Assembly (NCBI RefSeq): GCF_026168105.1
Contig: NZ_LBMW01000021.1
Location: 1-64,000, forward strand
Source of the DNA: Streptomyces hygroscopicus
Lineage (GTDB): Bacteria; Actinomycetota; Actinomycetes; Streptomycetales; Streptomycetaceae
DNA length: 64,000 bases
Reading direction: 5' to 3'
Positions 17,615 to 25,572 of the stretch are shown here, piece by piece. The position numbers were made by a program, and so were the translations under genes. The notes under the pieces are model-generated. The model had not been told where the DNA came from. It searched no databases and saw only the letters and a list, made by a program, of their open reading frames with translations. Numbering within the stretch: position 1 is the first letter of the stretch; each line of letters begins with the position of its first letter.

Positions 17615-17665
17615 GGACAAAGGGCCGGTACGGACGAAGGGCCGGTACGGACAAAGGGCCGGTAC
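17615..17665 (+). repeat. Three tandem 17-bp repeats upstream of mdcA
   Basis: The unit GGACAAAGGGCCGGTAC occurs at 17615-17631, 17632-17648 (one A to G change) and 17649-17665. The array ends 66 bases before the mdcA start. Such iterated sites in front of an operon usually bind a regulator cooperatively. No MdcR gene is next to the operon, so the binding protein is unknown. Confidence 0.6.
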
Positions 17666-17731
17666 GTCCTTCACCTGCCGGTCCGTCGACCCTCGTTCCT
17701 CACGAACGAACCCAACGATTGGAGGTGGGTG

Positions 17732-19357
17732 GTGTCGATCACGATGACGTCCGGGAAAAGGGCACGGCTGGCCCGGGTGGAACCGCTGCTGCAAGGCAAG
17801 GTCCTTCCCACCGAACGCACCGTCGAAGCGCTCGAAGCGGTCCTGCTGCCCGGCGACCGGGTCGCGCTCGAGGGTAACAATCAGAAGCAGGCGGACTTCC
17901 TTTCGCGCTGCCTGGCCCAGGTCGACCCGTCGGTGGTCCACAACCTCCACATGGTGATGTCCTGCATCACCCGCCCCGAGCACCTGGACCTGTTCGAGGC
18001 GTCCATCGCGACCACAGCGGATTTCGCCTACTGCGGTCCCCAGTCCCTCCGGGTCGCCCAGCTCATTGCGGACGGAGCGCTGAAGGTCGGTGCCATCCAC
18101 ACCTACCTCGAACTGTACGCGCGCATGTATCTCGACCTGTTTCCCCAAGTCGCGCTGATTGCCGCCGACCAGGGCGATGCTCACGGCAACCTCTACACCG
18201 GCCCCAACACCGAAGACACACCAGTGGTGTCGGAGACCACCGCCTTCCGCGGAGGCGTTGTGATCGCCCAGGTGAACGAGCTGGTGGAGCCGGGTTCCCT
18301 GCCACGGGTGGACATCCCCGGAGACTGGGTGGACGTTGTCGTCACCGCGGACCGGCCGTACCAACTGGAGGCGCTGTTCACCCGCGATCCACGCCAGATC
18401 GACGAAGTGCAGATCCTCATGGCGATGATCGCAATCCGCGGGGTCTACGAACGCCACGAGGTGACTTCGCTCAACCACGGCATCGGCTACGACACCGCCG
18501 CGATCGAGCTGCTGCTGCCGACGTACGGGGAATCGCTCGGTCTGCGGGGCAGGATCTGCCGCGACTGGGCGCTGAACCCGCACCCCACCCTCATCCCGGC
18601 CGTCGAGTCCGGCTGGGTACACAGCGTCATGCCGTTCGGCAGCGAGGTGGGCATGGGCCCCTATGTCTCCTCCCGCCCGGACATCTTCCCCATCGGCCCG
18701 GACGGGACTTTGCGCTCCAACCGCATGGCCGCCCAGGCCGCCGGCCTGTACGCCACGGACATGTTCATCGGCTCCACCCTCCAGATTGACGCCGACGGCA
18801 ACTCCTCCACGGTCACCGCGGGCCGCGTCTCGGGATTCGGCGGCGCGCCCAATCTCGGCCACGACCCGCGCGGCAGGCGTCACTCGACACCCGCCTGGCT
18901 CGGCATGGGAACGATGACCACCGACCGAGGGCGCAAGCTTGTCGTCCAAACCGTGCAGACCTACGGCGCCAAGGGCACTCCTCACTTCGTCGAGTCCCTC
19001 GACGCGGTCCAGGCCGGGAAGGACGCCGGTCTGCCCGTCCCACCCGTGATGATCTACGGCGACGACATCACTCATGTGGTAACCGAGGAGGGCGTCGCCT
19101 ATCTGTACAAAGCCCGCGACCTCGAAGAGCGCCGCCAGGCCGTGGCCTGGGCGGCCGGCGCCACACCGCTCGGCTTGGCCCGGGACCGCCGCAAGGACGA
19201 CATGATGCGGCGTGACGGGTTGATCGCCTCCCCCGAGGACCTCGGAGTGCGCCGCACGGACGCCCGCCGCTCGCTGCTCGCCGCACGCAGTATCGCCGAC
19301 CTGGTCGAGTGGTCCGGTGGTCTGTACGAACCGCCCTCGCGCCTGCGGAGCTGGTGA
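17732..19357 (+). CDS. mdcA: Malonate decarboxylase subunit alpha (acetyl-S-ACP:malonate ACP transferase)
   Basis: A 541-residue MdcA, the subunit that swaps acetyl for malonyl on the acyl carrier protein. Family landmarks run along the whole length: LEGNNQKQADFL near the N-terminus, NLHMVMSCITRPEHL, DQGDAHGNLYTGPNTEDTP, ETTAFRGGVVIAQVNE, SLNHGIGYDTAAIELLLPTYGE and GFGGAPNLGHDPRGRRH. Length is close to known MdcA (about 550). GTG 17732 has GGAGG six bases upstream; earlier in-frame codons have none. The stop overlaps the mdcB start (GTGA). First gene of an eight-gene operon. Confidence 0.95.
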   Translation: MSITMTSGKRARLARVEPLLQGKVLPTERTVEALEAVLLPGDRVALEGNNQKQADFLSRCLAQVDPSVVHNLHMVMSCITRPEHLDLFEASIATTADFAYCGPQSLRVAQLIADGALKVGAIHTYLELYARMYLDLFPQVALIAADQGDAHGNLYTGPNTEDTPVVSETTAFRGGVVIAQVNELVEPGSLPRVDIPGDWVDVVVTADRPYQLEALFTRDPRQIDEVQILMAMIAIRGVYERHEVTSLNHGIGYDTAAIELLLPTYGESLGLRGRICRDWALNPHPTLIPAVESGWVHSVMPFGSEVGMGPYVSSRPDIFPIGPDGTLRSNRMAAQAAGLYATDMFIGSTLQIDADGNSSTVTAGRVSGFGGAPNLGHDPRGRRHSTPAWLGMGTMTTDRGRKLVVQTVQTYGAKGTPHFVESLDAVQAGKDAGLPVPPVMIYGDDITHVVTEEGVAYLYKARDLEERRQAVAWAAGATPLGLARDRRKDDMMRRDGLIASPEDLGVRRTDARRSLLAARSIADLVEWSGGLYEPPSRLRSW

Positions 19358-20226
19358 CCGTGACCGTCACCAGCAGCCGCAAACCGCTCTCTGCCGGGAC
19401 TGCCCCCAACCCGGACCGGCTGGCCGACCTGGCCGTGCACGCTCTGGTCCGGGAGGCCGAACTCACCCCCAAACCGGGACTGGTGGACCGCCGTGGCCGG
19501 GGTGCGCACACCGACATGGACTTGCCGCTGATGCTGCGCTCCGCTCACCGGCTGCGACCGGGCTTCGGACACATGGCCGCACTCGCGACCCGTCACCGGC
19601 GCCCCTGCGTGGAACTACGCGAGGACCTGGCGGCTGCGGGGCGGCGCGCCGAGAAGGACATGCTCGCCGCGACCGGAGGGGTCAACACCCATCGAGGGGC
19701 CGTATGGGCCCTGGGCCTGCTCGTGGCCGCGGCCGCCATGCTGCCGGCGAGGTCGGGCGCCGCCGCGGTCAGCCGCACCGCAGGGCGCATCGCTCGTTTC
19801 CCCGACCGAGCCTGTCCACCCGAAGCACTGGCCGGCCACGGCGCGGCGGTGCGCGCCCGGTACGGGGCGCACGGCGCCCGTGGTCAGGCGGAGGCGGGCT
19901 TCCCGCACGTTGTCCGCGTGGCGCTGCCCGCTCTGGCCGCGGCCCGAGCACGCGGGGCCGGGGAGGACCGGGCCCAGCTCGACGCGCTCATGGCGCTCAT
20001 GGCCGGCCTGGACGACACCTGTCTCCTGCACCGCGGCGGACCCGCCGGTCTGCGCAGAGTGCAACTCGGCGCCTCACGGGTGATCGGTGCCGGCGGCTGC
20101 GCCACCGAAGCCGGAACGGCACTGCTGAACCGCCTCGACACCGAGCTGGCCCTGTGCCGACTGTCCCCGGGCGGCTCCGCAGACCTGCTGGCAGCCGCGC
20201 TCTTCCTCGACCTACTGGAGACATAG
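19354..20226 (+). CDS. mdcB: Triphosphoribosyl-dephospho-CoA synthase
   Basis: A 290-residue MdcB/CitG-type enzyme that makes 2'-(5''-triphosphoribosyl)-3'-dephospho-CoA, the precursor of the carrier protein's prosthetic group, from ATP and dephospho-CoA. Seen motifs are ELTPKPGLVDRRGRGAHTDMDLPLM, GVNTHRGAVWALGLL and DDTCLLHRGG, all conserved in this family. GTG 19354 overlaps the mdcA stop by four bases, so translation is coupled. mdcC follows two bases after its stop. Confidence 0.9.
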   Translation: MTVTVTSSRKPLSAGTAPNPDRLADLAVHALVREAELTPKPGLVDRRGRGAHTDMDLPLMLRSAHRLRPGFGHMAALATRHRRPCVELREDLAAAGRRAEKDMLAATGGVNTHRGAVWALGLLVAAAAMLPARSGAAAVSRTAGRIARFPDRACPPEALAGHGAAVRARYGAHGARGQAEAGFPHVVRVALPALAAARARGAGEDRAQLDALMALMAGLDDTCLLHRGGPAGLRRVQLGASRVIGAGGCATEAGTALLNRLDTELALCRLSPGGSADLLAAALFLDLLET

Positions 20227-20228
20227 CC

Positions 20229-20519
20229 GTGGAGAACCTGGAGTACACCTTTTACGCCACGGTCGGGCCGAGGCGCCGGGGCCGAGTCGGCGTGGTCGCC
20301 TCCGGAGACCTGGAAATCCTCGCGTTCCCCCGGGATGTTCCGGAGGCCACGGTCCGGGTGCAGACCAGCGTCGACGGCTTCGCACCAGTGTGGAACAACG
20401 TGCTGGGACGCTTCTTCACGGCCAACCCCCTGGCCGTCGACCTCGTGATCCGCGATTGCGGGGCCACGCCCGGCATGGTGGCGCTGCGCCTGGCGCAGTT
20501 GAAGGAGGTCATCTCATGA
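20229..20519 (+). CDS. mdcC: Malonate decarboxylase acyl carrier protein (delta subunit)
   Basis: A 96-residue carrier protein. The segment VGVVASGDLEIL matches the modification site of MdcC/CitD proteins, where the Ser (residue 25 here) carries the phosphoribosyl-dephospho-CoA group. The rest (TVRVQTSVDGFAPVWNNVLGRFF...LVIRDCGATPGMVALRLAQ) fits the family. GTG 20229 is two bases after mdcB and its stop overlaps mdcD as ATGA. It is slightly shorter than the usual 99-106 residues. Confidence 0.9.
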   Translation: MENLEYTFYATVGPRRRGRVGVVASGDLEILAFPRDVPEATVRVQTSVDGFAPVWNNVLGRFFTANPLAVDLVIRDCGATPGMVALRLAQLKEVIS

Positions 20520-21376
20520 GTCCCGTCCCGATCAGGCGAGCCCCGGTCACCGAACTGACCGCACGCGAGCGCGCCTCCCGCGTCCTGGACGACGGCACCT
20601 TCCGCGAACTGATCGACCCGTTCGAGAACATGATCTCCCCGCACTTGGCGCCGCAGGGCATCACCCCCCAGTCCGACGACGGCGTGGTGGTCGCCCGGGG
20701 TGCCATCGACGGCGTGAGCGCCGTGGTCCTCGCCATCGAGGGCGCCTTCCAGGGCGGCGGTGTCGGAGAGGTCGGCGGTGCGAAGATCGCCGGTGCCCTC
20801 GAACTCGCCCTCCGCGACGCCGAAGCCGGACTCGCCATCCGCCCCGTGCTGTTCCTGGAGACCGGCGGTATCCGCCTCCAGGAGGCCAACCTGGGTCTGC
20901 TGGCCATCGCCGAGATCCACGCCGCCATCGCTGCGCTGCGCCGCCACGTACCCGTGGTCGGCGTGTGCACCGGCATGATCGGCTGCTTCGGGGGCATGGG
21001 CATCGCCGCCGGGCTCTGCAGTCACCTGGTCGTCACCCCGCAGGCCCGGGTCGGGCTCAACGGGCCTGAGGTCATCGAGCAGGAAGCCGGCATAGCCGAA
21101 CTCGACTCCGCGGACCGCGCCGAGACCTGGCGGACCGTCGGAGGAGAACAGCGCGTCGCCGTCGGCCTCGCCGACATGCTGGTCCCCGACGATGCCGAGG
21201 CCGTTCGCAGGGCCGTCCGTGAGATCTTCCGAGCCGGCCCGATCGCCGATGACCGCTGCCGCAGCGCTCGCATCGAACACTACCGCGCCCGGCTGGCCGC
21301 ACTCGATCCCCGACAACCGCTGGACGGCCCGACGCTGCGAGTCCTGTGGGAAGACGACCAGGAGGTGGGGTCATGA
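20516..21376 (+). CDS. mdcD: Malonate decarboxylase subunit beta
   Basis: A 286-residue MdcD, which with MdcE forms the decarboxylase that removes CO2 from malonyl-S-ACP. It has the crotonase/carboxyltransferase fold: FQGGGVGEVGGAKIAGALELAL, LFLETGGIRLQEANLGL, and VVGVCTGMIGCFGGMGIAAGLCSHLVVTPQARVGLNGPEVIEQEAG. Start ATG overlaps the mdcC stop; its own stop overlaps the mdcE start (ATGA). Confidence 0.95.
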   Translation: MSPVPIRRAPVTELTARERASRVLDDGTFRELIDPFENMISPHLAPQGITPQSDDGVVVARGAIDGVSAVVLAIEGAFQGGGVGEVGGAKIAGALELALRDAEAGLAIRPVLFLETGGIRLQEANLGLLAIAEIHAAIAALRRHVPVVGVCTGMIGCFGGMGIAAGLCSHLVVTPQARVGLNGPEVIEQEAGIAELDSADRAETWRTVGGEQRVAVGLADMLVPDDAEAVRRAVREIFRAGPIADDRCRSARIEHYRARLAALDPRQPLDGPTLRVLWEDDQEVGS

Positions 21377-22221
21377 TCCAGGCAAGCCAGGGGCGCGCGG
21401 CCGTCTGGTTCGAAGCACTGACCGGGACGAAGCCCGAGGAGTCGGCATTCCCCGGCCGACCTGGGCCGGTCCGCTCACTCGCGGTCGCCGATGCGCCGCT
21501 GCTGGGACGCCCTGCCCGGTTCCTGGCCGTGGTCCCGGATCCGGCGAGCCGGTGGCCGCGCGCCCGCCTGGGCGAGGTCGGCCTCGACGAGGGCTGGGCG
21601 CTTGCCGCTGCCGTCCGCGAGGCGGTGGCTGCGGATGCCCACGCCGGGGTGAAGCGGGCCGTCGTCGCCGTGGTAGACGTCCCGAGCCAGGCATACGGCC
21701 ATCGTGAGGAGTTGCTCGGCCTCCACCAGGCACTGGCCGGAGCCGTCGACGCCTACAGCGCGGCGCGACTGGCAGGTCACCCGGTCATCGCCTTTGTCGT
21801 CGGGCGCGCGATCTCCGGCGCCTTCCTTGCTCACGGCCTGCAGGCCCACCGGATCGTCGCCCTTGATGATCCGGACGTCATGGTGCAGGTCATGTCGAAG
21901 GAGTCCGCCGCCCGCATCACCCACCGTACGGTCGCCGAACTCGATGCCGTTGCCCGGTCGGTGCCGGCCACCGCCTACGACGGCGCCACGTTCGCCACTC
22001 TCGGGGCCGTCCATCGTCTTGTCGCCGTCCAGTCCGCCGACGAGCCCACGCCCGAGGACGCCCGAACCGTCGAGGCGGTTCTGGCGGACGCGGTGACCGC
22101 CGCCCTCAACGGCCACGGCGACCTCTCCGACCGGCTTCGCGCGCCGGGAGCCGCACGCCGGCGAGCCGCCTCCGTCGAGGTTCGACGCAGGCTCGCAGCA
22201 ACCTGGCACGCACGATCATGA
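21373..22221 (+). CDS. mdcE: Malonate decarboxylase subunit gamma
   Basis: A 282-residue MdcE, partner of MdcD. Typical features are the opening RAAVWFEALTG, VVAVVDVPSQAYGHREELLGLHQALAGAVDAYSAARLAGHPVIAFVVGRAISGAFLAHGLQAHRIVALDD and VMVQVMSKESAARITHRTVAELD. The ATG at 21373 is preceded by GGAGG in the end of mdcD; an upstream in-frame ATG is not needed. The stop overlaps mdcG (ATGA). Confidence 0.95.
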   Translation: MIQASQGRAAVWFEALTGTKPEESAFPGRPGPVRSLAVADAPLLGRPARFLAVVPDPASRWPRARLGEVGLDEGWALAAAVREAVAADAHAGVKRAVVAVVDVPSQAYGHREELLGLHQALAGAVDAYSAARLAGHPVIAFVVGRAISGAFLAHGLQAHRIVALDDPDVMVQVMSKESAARITHRTVAELDAVARSVPATAYDGATFATLGAVHRLVAVQSADEPTPEDARTVEAVLADAVTAALNGHGDLSDRLRAPGAARRRAASVEVRRRLAATWHARS

Positions 22222-22892
22222 CCCATCCTCAGTCGCGTGTTCATGACTTGTTGGAGCTGCGGGACCCGCACGCAGCGCTACGAGTCGCTCCCGCAGGGCC
22301 GGACGTTCCACCGGACTGGGTGTCACAGGCACTGAGCACGTTCCCGTGGGTGGTCGTGCGGCGCGCCCCGACCGTCCGGGCCGCCGGGCAGACCTGGCTG
22401 CCCGTGGGGGTCAGAGGCGCCACACGGGCCCAGCGTTTCGCTGCCTACGTGCCCCGGACCGCCGTCGTACGGGTGCGTACCCCCGAGTCCCTGCCGGACC
22501 GGCTGGCCGGATTGGACCAGGGCCGCGTACTCGACATCCCTGTCCTGAGCGCACTGCCCGCAGCCGCCGCCGTACTCCGACGCTTCGCACTGACCTGGGG
22601 GCCGGTCGGCGCGGTGGGCTACGAGTTGGCCACCGGCGCCCCCACGGCCCACCGGGCCAGTGACCTCGACCTGGCCTTGCGCGTACCGAAACCCGTTGCC
22701 CGGGAACGGGCCCGGGAACTCGCCGACGCCCTCGCCGCACTTCCGGTGCACGTCGACGCGTTGCTGGAGACCGGCCGCGGCGCTGTCGCGCTCACCGAGT
22801 ATGCCGAGTCCCGCGGCAGGGTGATGCTCAGAGGTGTCACGGGCCCGCGCCTGGTCATCGATCCGTGGCAGCCTGAAGCGGGTGCGTCATGA
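22218..22892 (+). CDS. mdcG: Phosphoribosyl-dephospho-CoA transferase
   Basis: A 224-residue MdcG, a nucleotidyltransferase-superfamily enzyme that attaches the prosthetic group made by MdcB to the Ser of MdcC, releasing pyrophosphate. The segment GPVGAVGYELATGAPTAHRASDLDLALRVP has the G...S-D-x-D arrangement of the catalytic metal site, and HDLLELRDP and WVSQALSTFPWVVVRR are family segments. Overlaps mdcE and mdcH by four bases each, so production is tied to the carrier and decarboxylase subunits. Confidence 0.9.
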   Translation: MTHPQSRVHDLLELRDPHAALRVAPAGPDVPPDWVSQALSTFPWVVVRRAPTVRAAGQTWLPVGVRGATRAQRFAAYVPRTAVVRVRTPESLPDRLAGLDQGRVLDIPVLSALPAAAAVLRRFALTWGPVGAVGYELATGAPTAHRASDLDLALRVPKPVARERARELADALAALPVHVDALLETGRGAVALTEYAESRGRVMLRGVTGPRLVIDPWQPEAGAS

Positions 22893-23917
22893 CCGTCGCC
22901 TTCCTCTTCCCCGGCCAGGGGGCGCAGCGCCCAGGCATGCTGCACGACCTCCCCCCTGGTTCCGAGACGTACCGCACGCTCAGCGACGCAGCGGCCTTCC
23001 TGGGGCGCCCTGTCGGCCCGGGCGACGACGGAGCGGACGCCTTCGACTCCGAGGGGCCGATGCGCACGGATACCACCGCGATCCAGCTCGCCCTGCTCAT
23101 CGCGGGAACTGCCGGCGCACGCGAGTTGGCAGCCAGGGGATGCCGTCCCGACTGGGTCGCCGGGCATTCCGTGGGCGCGGTCACCGCAGCGGTCGCGGCT
23201 GGCGCCCTGGACCTCACCGACGCTCTGGACCTGGTACGGCTGCGCGCTGCCCTCATGTCCGCCGCGGTCCCCACCAGCGACGAATACGGCATGGTCGCGA
23301 TCGGCGGACTGTCACAGGCCCAGGTCGAGAGGTGCGCAGCCCAGGTGCGCGCCGAGGGCCTGACGGTGTACGCGTCCAACGTCAATGCCCCGGACCAGGT
23401 CACCGTCTCAGGGAGTGTTTCCGGCCTGGACCGGGTGGCGGCGCTGTGCCGTGAGCGGGGGGCGAAACGCAGTAACCGCCTCGGAGTTCCCATCCCGGCC
23501 CACTGCGCACTTCTCGACGGCGTCGTCGCACCGCTCACCGACCACCTCGCCGACTTGGCCCGAGCCGGGCGGCTGCGTCGACCGCAGTGCGCCTGGGTGA
23601 CCAACATTGACGGCCGGCCCACCCGTGACCCCCAGCGGATGGCGGCAGACCTGGCACAGGGCGTCGCCCGGCCGGTCCGCTGGTACGACGCAACCACCGG
23701 GCTCTACGAGCGCGGGGTGACCCTCTTCACCGAACTACCGCCCGCCGGCCCGCTGACCGCCCTGGCCAACGCCGCCTTCCCCCACGCACGTTCCTACGCC
23801 GTCGGACGAGACCTGGATTCGGCGGCTGTTCTGATGCGGCGCTTCAAGTTACCTTTCGGCGCTTTACCCCTCCCCTGCTCGTTCTCCCCGTACCTGCACC
23901 ATCAGGAGCCGCAATGA
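22889..23917 (+). CDS. mdcH: Malonate decarboxylase-associated malonyl-CoA:ACP transacylase (epsilon subunit)
   Basis: A 342-residue malonyl transferase of the FabD type. It has FLFPGQGAQRPGM, the nucleophile elbow VAGHSVGAVTAAVAAGAL, and NAPDQVTVSGS followed by the catalytic His segment GVPIPAHCALLDG. It primes the enzyme by loading malonyl onto the newly attached carrier group. In this operon it is the last mdc subunit. ATGA overlaps are present at both ends, including with the carboxylesterase that follows. Confidence 0.9.
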   Translation: MTVAFLFPGQGAQRPGMLHDLPPGSETYRTLSDAAAFLGRPVGPGDDGADAFDSEGPMRTDTTAIQLALLIAGTAGARELAARGCRPDWVAGHSVGAVTAAVAAGALDLTDALDLVRLRAALMSAAVPTSDEYGMVAIGGLSQAQVERCAAQVRAEGLTVYASNVNAPDQVTVSGSVSGLDRVAALCRERGAKRSNRLGVPIPAHCALLDGVVAPLTDHLADLARAGRLRRPQCAWVTNIDGRPTRDPQRMAADLAQGVARPVRWYDATTGLYERGVTLFTELPPAGPLTALANAAFPHARSYAVGRDLDSAAVLMRRFKLPFGALPLPCSFSPYLHHQEPQ

Positions 23918-25413
23918 CTGTCGTCCGTACCCGCTCGGGCGCCGTAAGGGGCATCTCCTTCGACGGCGTACGCGCCTGGCGCGGCGTCCCCTACGCACGC
24001 CCTCCGGTTGGCGACCTGCGCTGGGCCGCCCCGCAGCGCGAAGCCCCCTGGCAGGGCATACGCGACGGCGGCCGGTTCGGCAACCGCGCCCCGCAACAGC
24101 CGTCGCAAGCCCTGAACCTCGGATACGGCGAGGGCGCGGACGGCGACACCCCGATGGACGAGGACTGCCTTTACCTCAATGTGTGCGCGCCCGACGCTCC
24201 AGAAGGCTCCCGTCTGCCGGTCCAGGTATGGGTCCACGGCGGAGGGTACGTCGTGGGGTCAGGCCCCCAGTACTTCGGCGACGGCGCCGCAGTTGCCCGG
24301 CGGGGCGTGGTGGTCGTCTCGTTCAACTACCGTCTGGGAGCACTGGGGATGCTCAACCTCGGTGCACTTCTGGGGCCGCAAGAAGGCTGTGCCGCAAACA
24401 ACACACTGCGTGATCAGATCGCCGCCCTTCGGTGGGTGCGTGAAAACATCACCGCGTTCGGCGGCGACCCCGGCAACGTCACCGTCCACGGCGTTTCCGC
24501 GGGGGGCAAGAGCGTGGTCAATCTGATGGCCACTCCCGCGGCCAAGGGCCTGTTCCACCGCGCCATCGTGCAAAGCGGCGGAGACCATGTCGCGGAGCCC
24601 GACAACTCTGCCGACCTCGCCCGGCGCTTCACCGAGCTGCTCGGCCTGCCGGGCGGCGACCTCAGCCGCCTGCGCGATGTGCCCGCCGTGGATCTCCTGG
24701 CCGCCCAACTCGCCCTGAGCGAGGGCACACGGGCCACCTGGACCTGGCGGCCCACCATCGACGGCGGTCTGCTTCCGCAGCGCCCCACCCGCGCCCTCAG
24801 CCTCGGACAGGCAGCAGGCATCCCACTGTTGATCGGATCAACTGGCAACGAGGCGGGCGCCTACCACCTGATGGACCCCACCGCCAGGGAGCACACCGCG
24901 GCCGTCCGGCAGGAGATCTTCGGCGCTGACGCCGACCACGCGGCGGCCACGTACGCCGCGCTCCATCCGAATGCCACGCAGGAGGAGACCGACCGGATGT
25001 TCATGTCCGACGAACGGTACGGAGTCCCCAGCCTGCAGCTCGCCGACGCCCAGTCCCGGCACGCTCCCGTCTGGCACTATCGCTTTACCGGCCCTCTGCC
25101 GGGCCAGCCCCCGGAGTTCTGGATGTTCCACGGCACCGACATACCTTACGCATGGGGGCTGTTCGAGAACAGCGACGACCCTGGCGCGGCCACGCTGTGC
25201 CGCGCCATCCTGGACGCTTGGACGGCTTTCCGCCACCACGCCGTCCCCTACTCGCCGCACCTGCCGACTTGGCCTGAATACGACGGCGTCACCCGCGCCA
25301 CGATGGTCCTCGGCACCACCCCCCACATCACCCTCGACGGCGCCGTGCCGCAGTACGCACCCCTGTGGGCGAACCGAGAGTGGAATCCTGGCACCTGGTG
25401 GCCGCAGGCCTGA
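23914..25413 (+). CDS. Type-B carboxylesterase coupled to the mdc operon
   Basis: A 499-residue esterase. Type-B family landmarks are RGVPYARPPVGDLRW, EDCLYLNVCAPD, VWVHGGGYVVGSG, VVVSFNYRLGALGML and NNTLRDQIAALRWVRENITAFGGDPGNVTVHG. The nucleophile elbow is GVSAGG rather than the usual GESAGG, with Ser still present. The ATG overlaps the mdcH stop, so translation is coupled to malonate decarboxylase. No signal peptide is visible. A role in freeing malonate from its esters would explain the linkage; that is inference, as is any activity beyond general esterase. Confidence 0.85.
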   Translation: MTVVRTRSGAVRGISFDGVRAWRGVPYARPPVGDLRWAAPQREAPWQGIRDGGRFGNRAPQQPSQALNLGYGEGADGDTPMDEDCLYLNVCAPDAPEGSRLPVQVWVHGGGYVVGSGPQYFGDGAAVARRGVVVVSFNYRLGALGMLNLGALLGPQEGCAANNTLRDQIAALRWVRENITAFGGDPGNVTVHGVSAGGKSVVNLMATPAAKGLFHRAIVQSGGDHVAEPDNSADLARRFTELLGLPGGDLSRLRDVPAVDLLAAQLALSEGTRATWTWRPTIDGGLLPQRPTRALSLGQAAGIPLLIGSTGNEAGAYHLMDPTAREHTAAVRQEIFGADADHAAATYAALHPNATQEETDRMFMSDERYGVPSLQLADAQSRHAPVWHYRFTGPLPGQPPEFWMFHGTDIPYAWGLFENSDDPGAATLCRAILDAWTAFRHHAVPYSPHLPTWPEYDGVTRATMVLGTTPHITLDGAVPQYAPLWANREWNPGTWWPQA

Positions 25414-25572
25414 CCACTGAGACGCTCTTTGGGCTCCGCCGATACCCACCGAGTACCCGCGCACCCCCACGCGGCCCGCTCCGTCCAGATCCGTGAGAGC
25501 CGACGGAGTACGGCGGCGACACGGCAGAGATGGTCGTTGCTCCCGCGCGATCGCTGTCCACCGGGCCCGGCA

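Noticed and set aside
17474..19075. Minus-strand frame of 533 codons
   Set aside because: Antisense to mdcA; no plausible start or motif.
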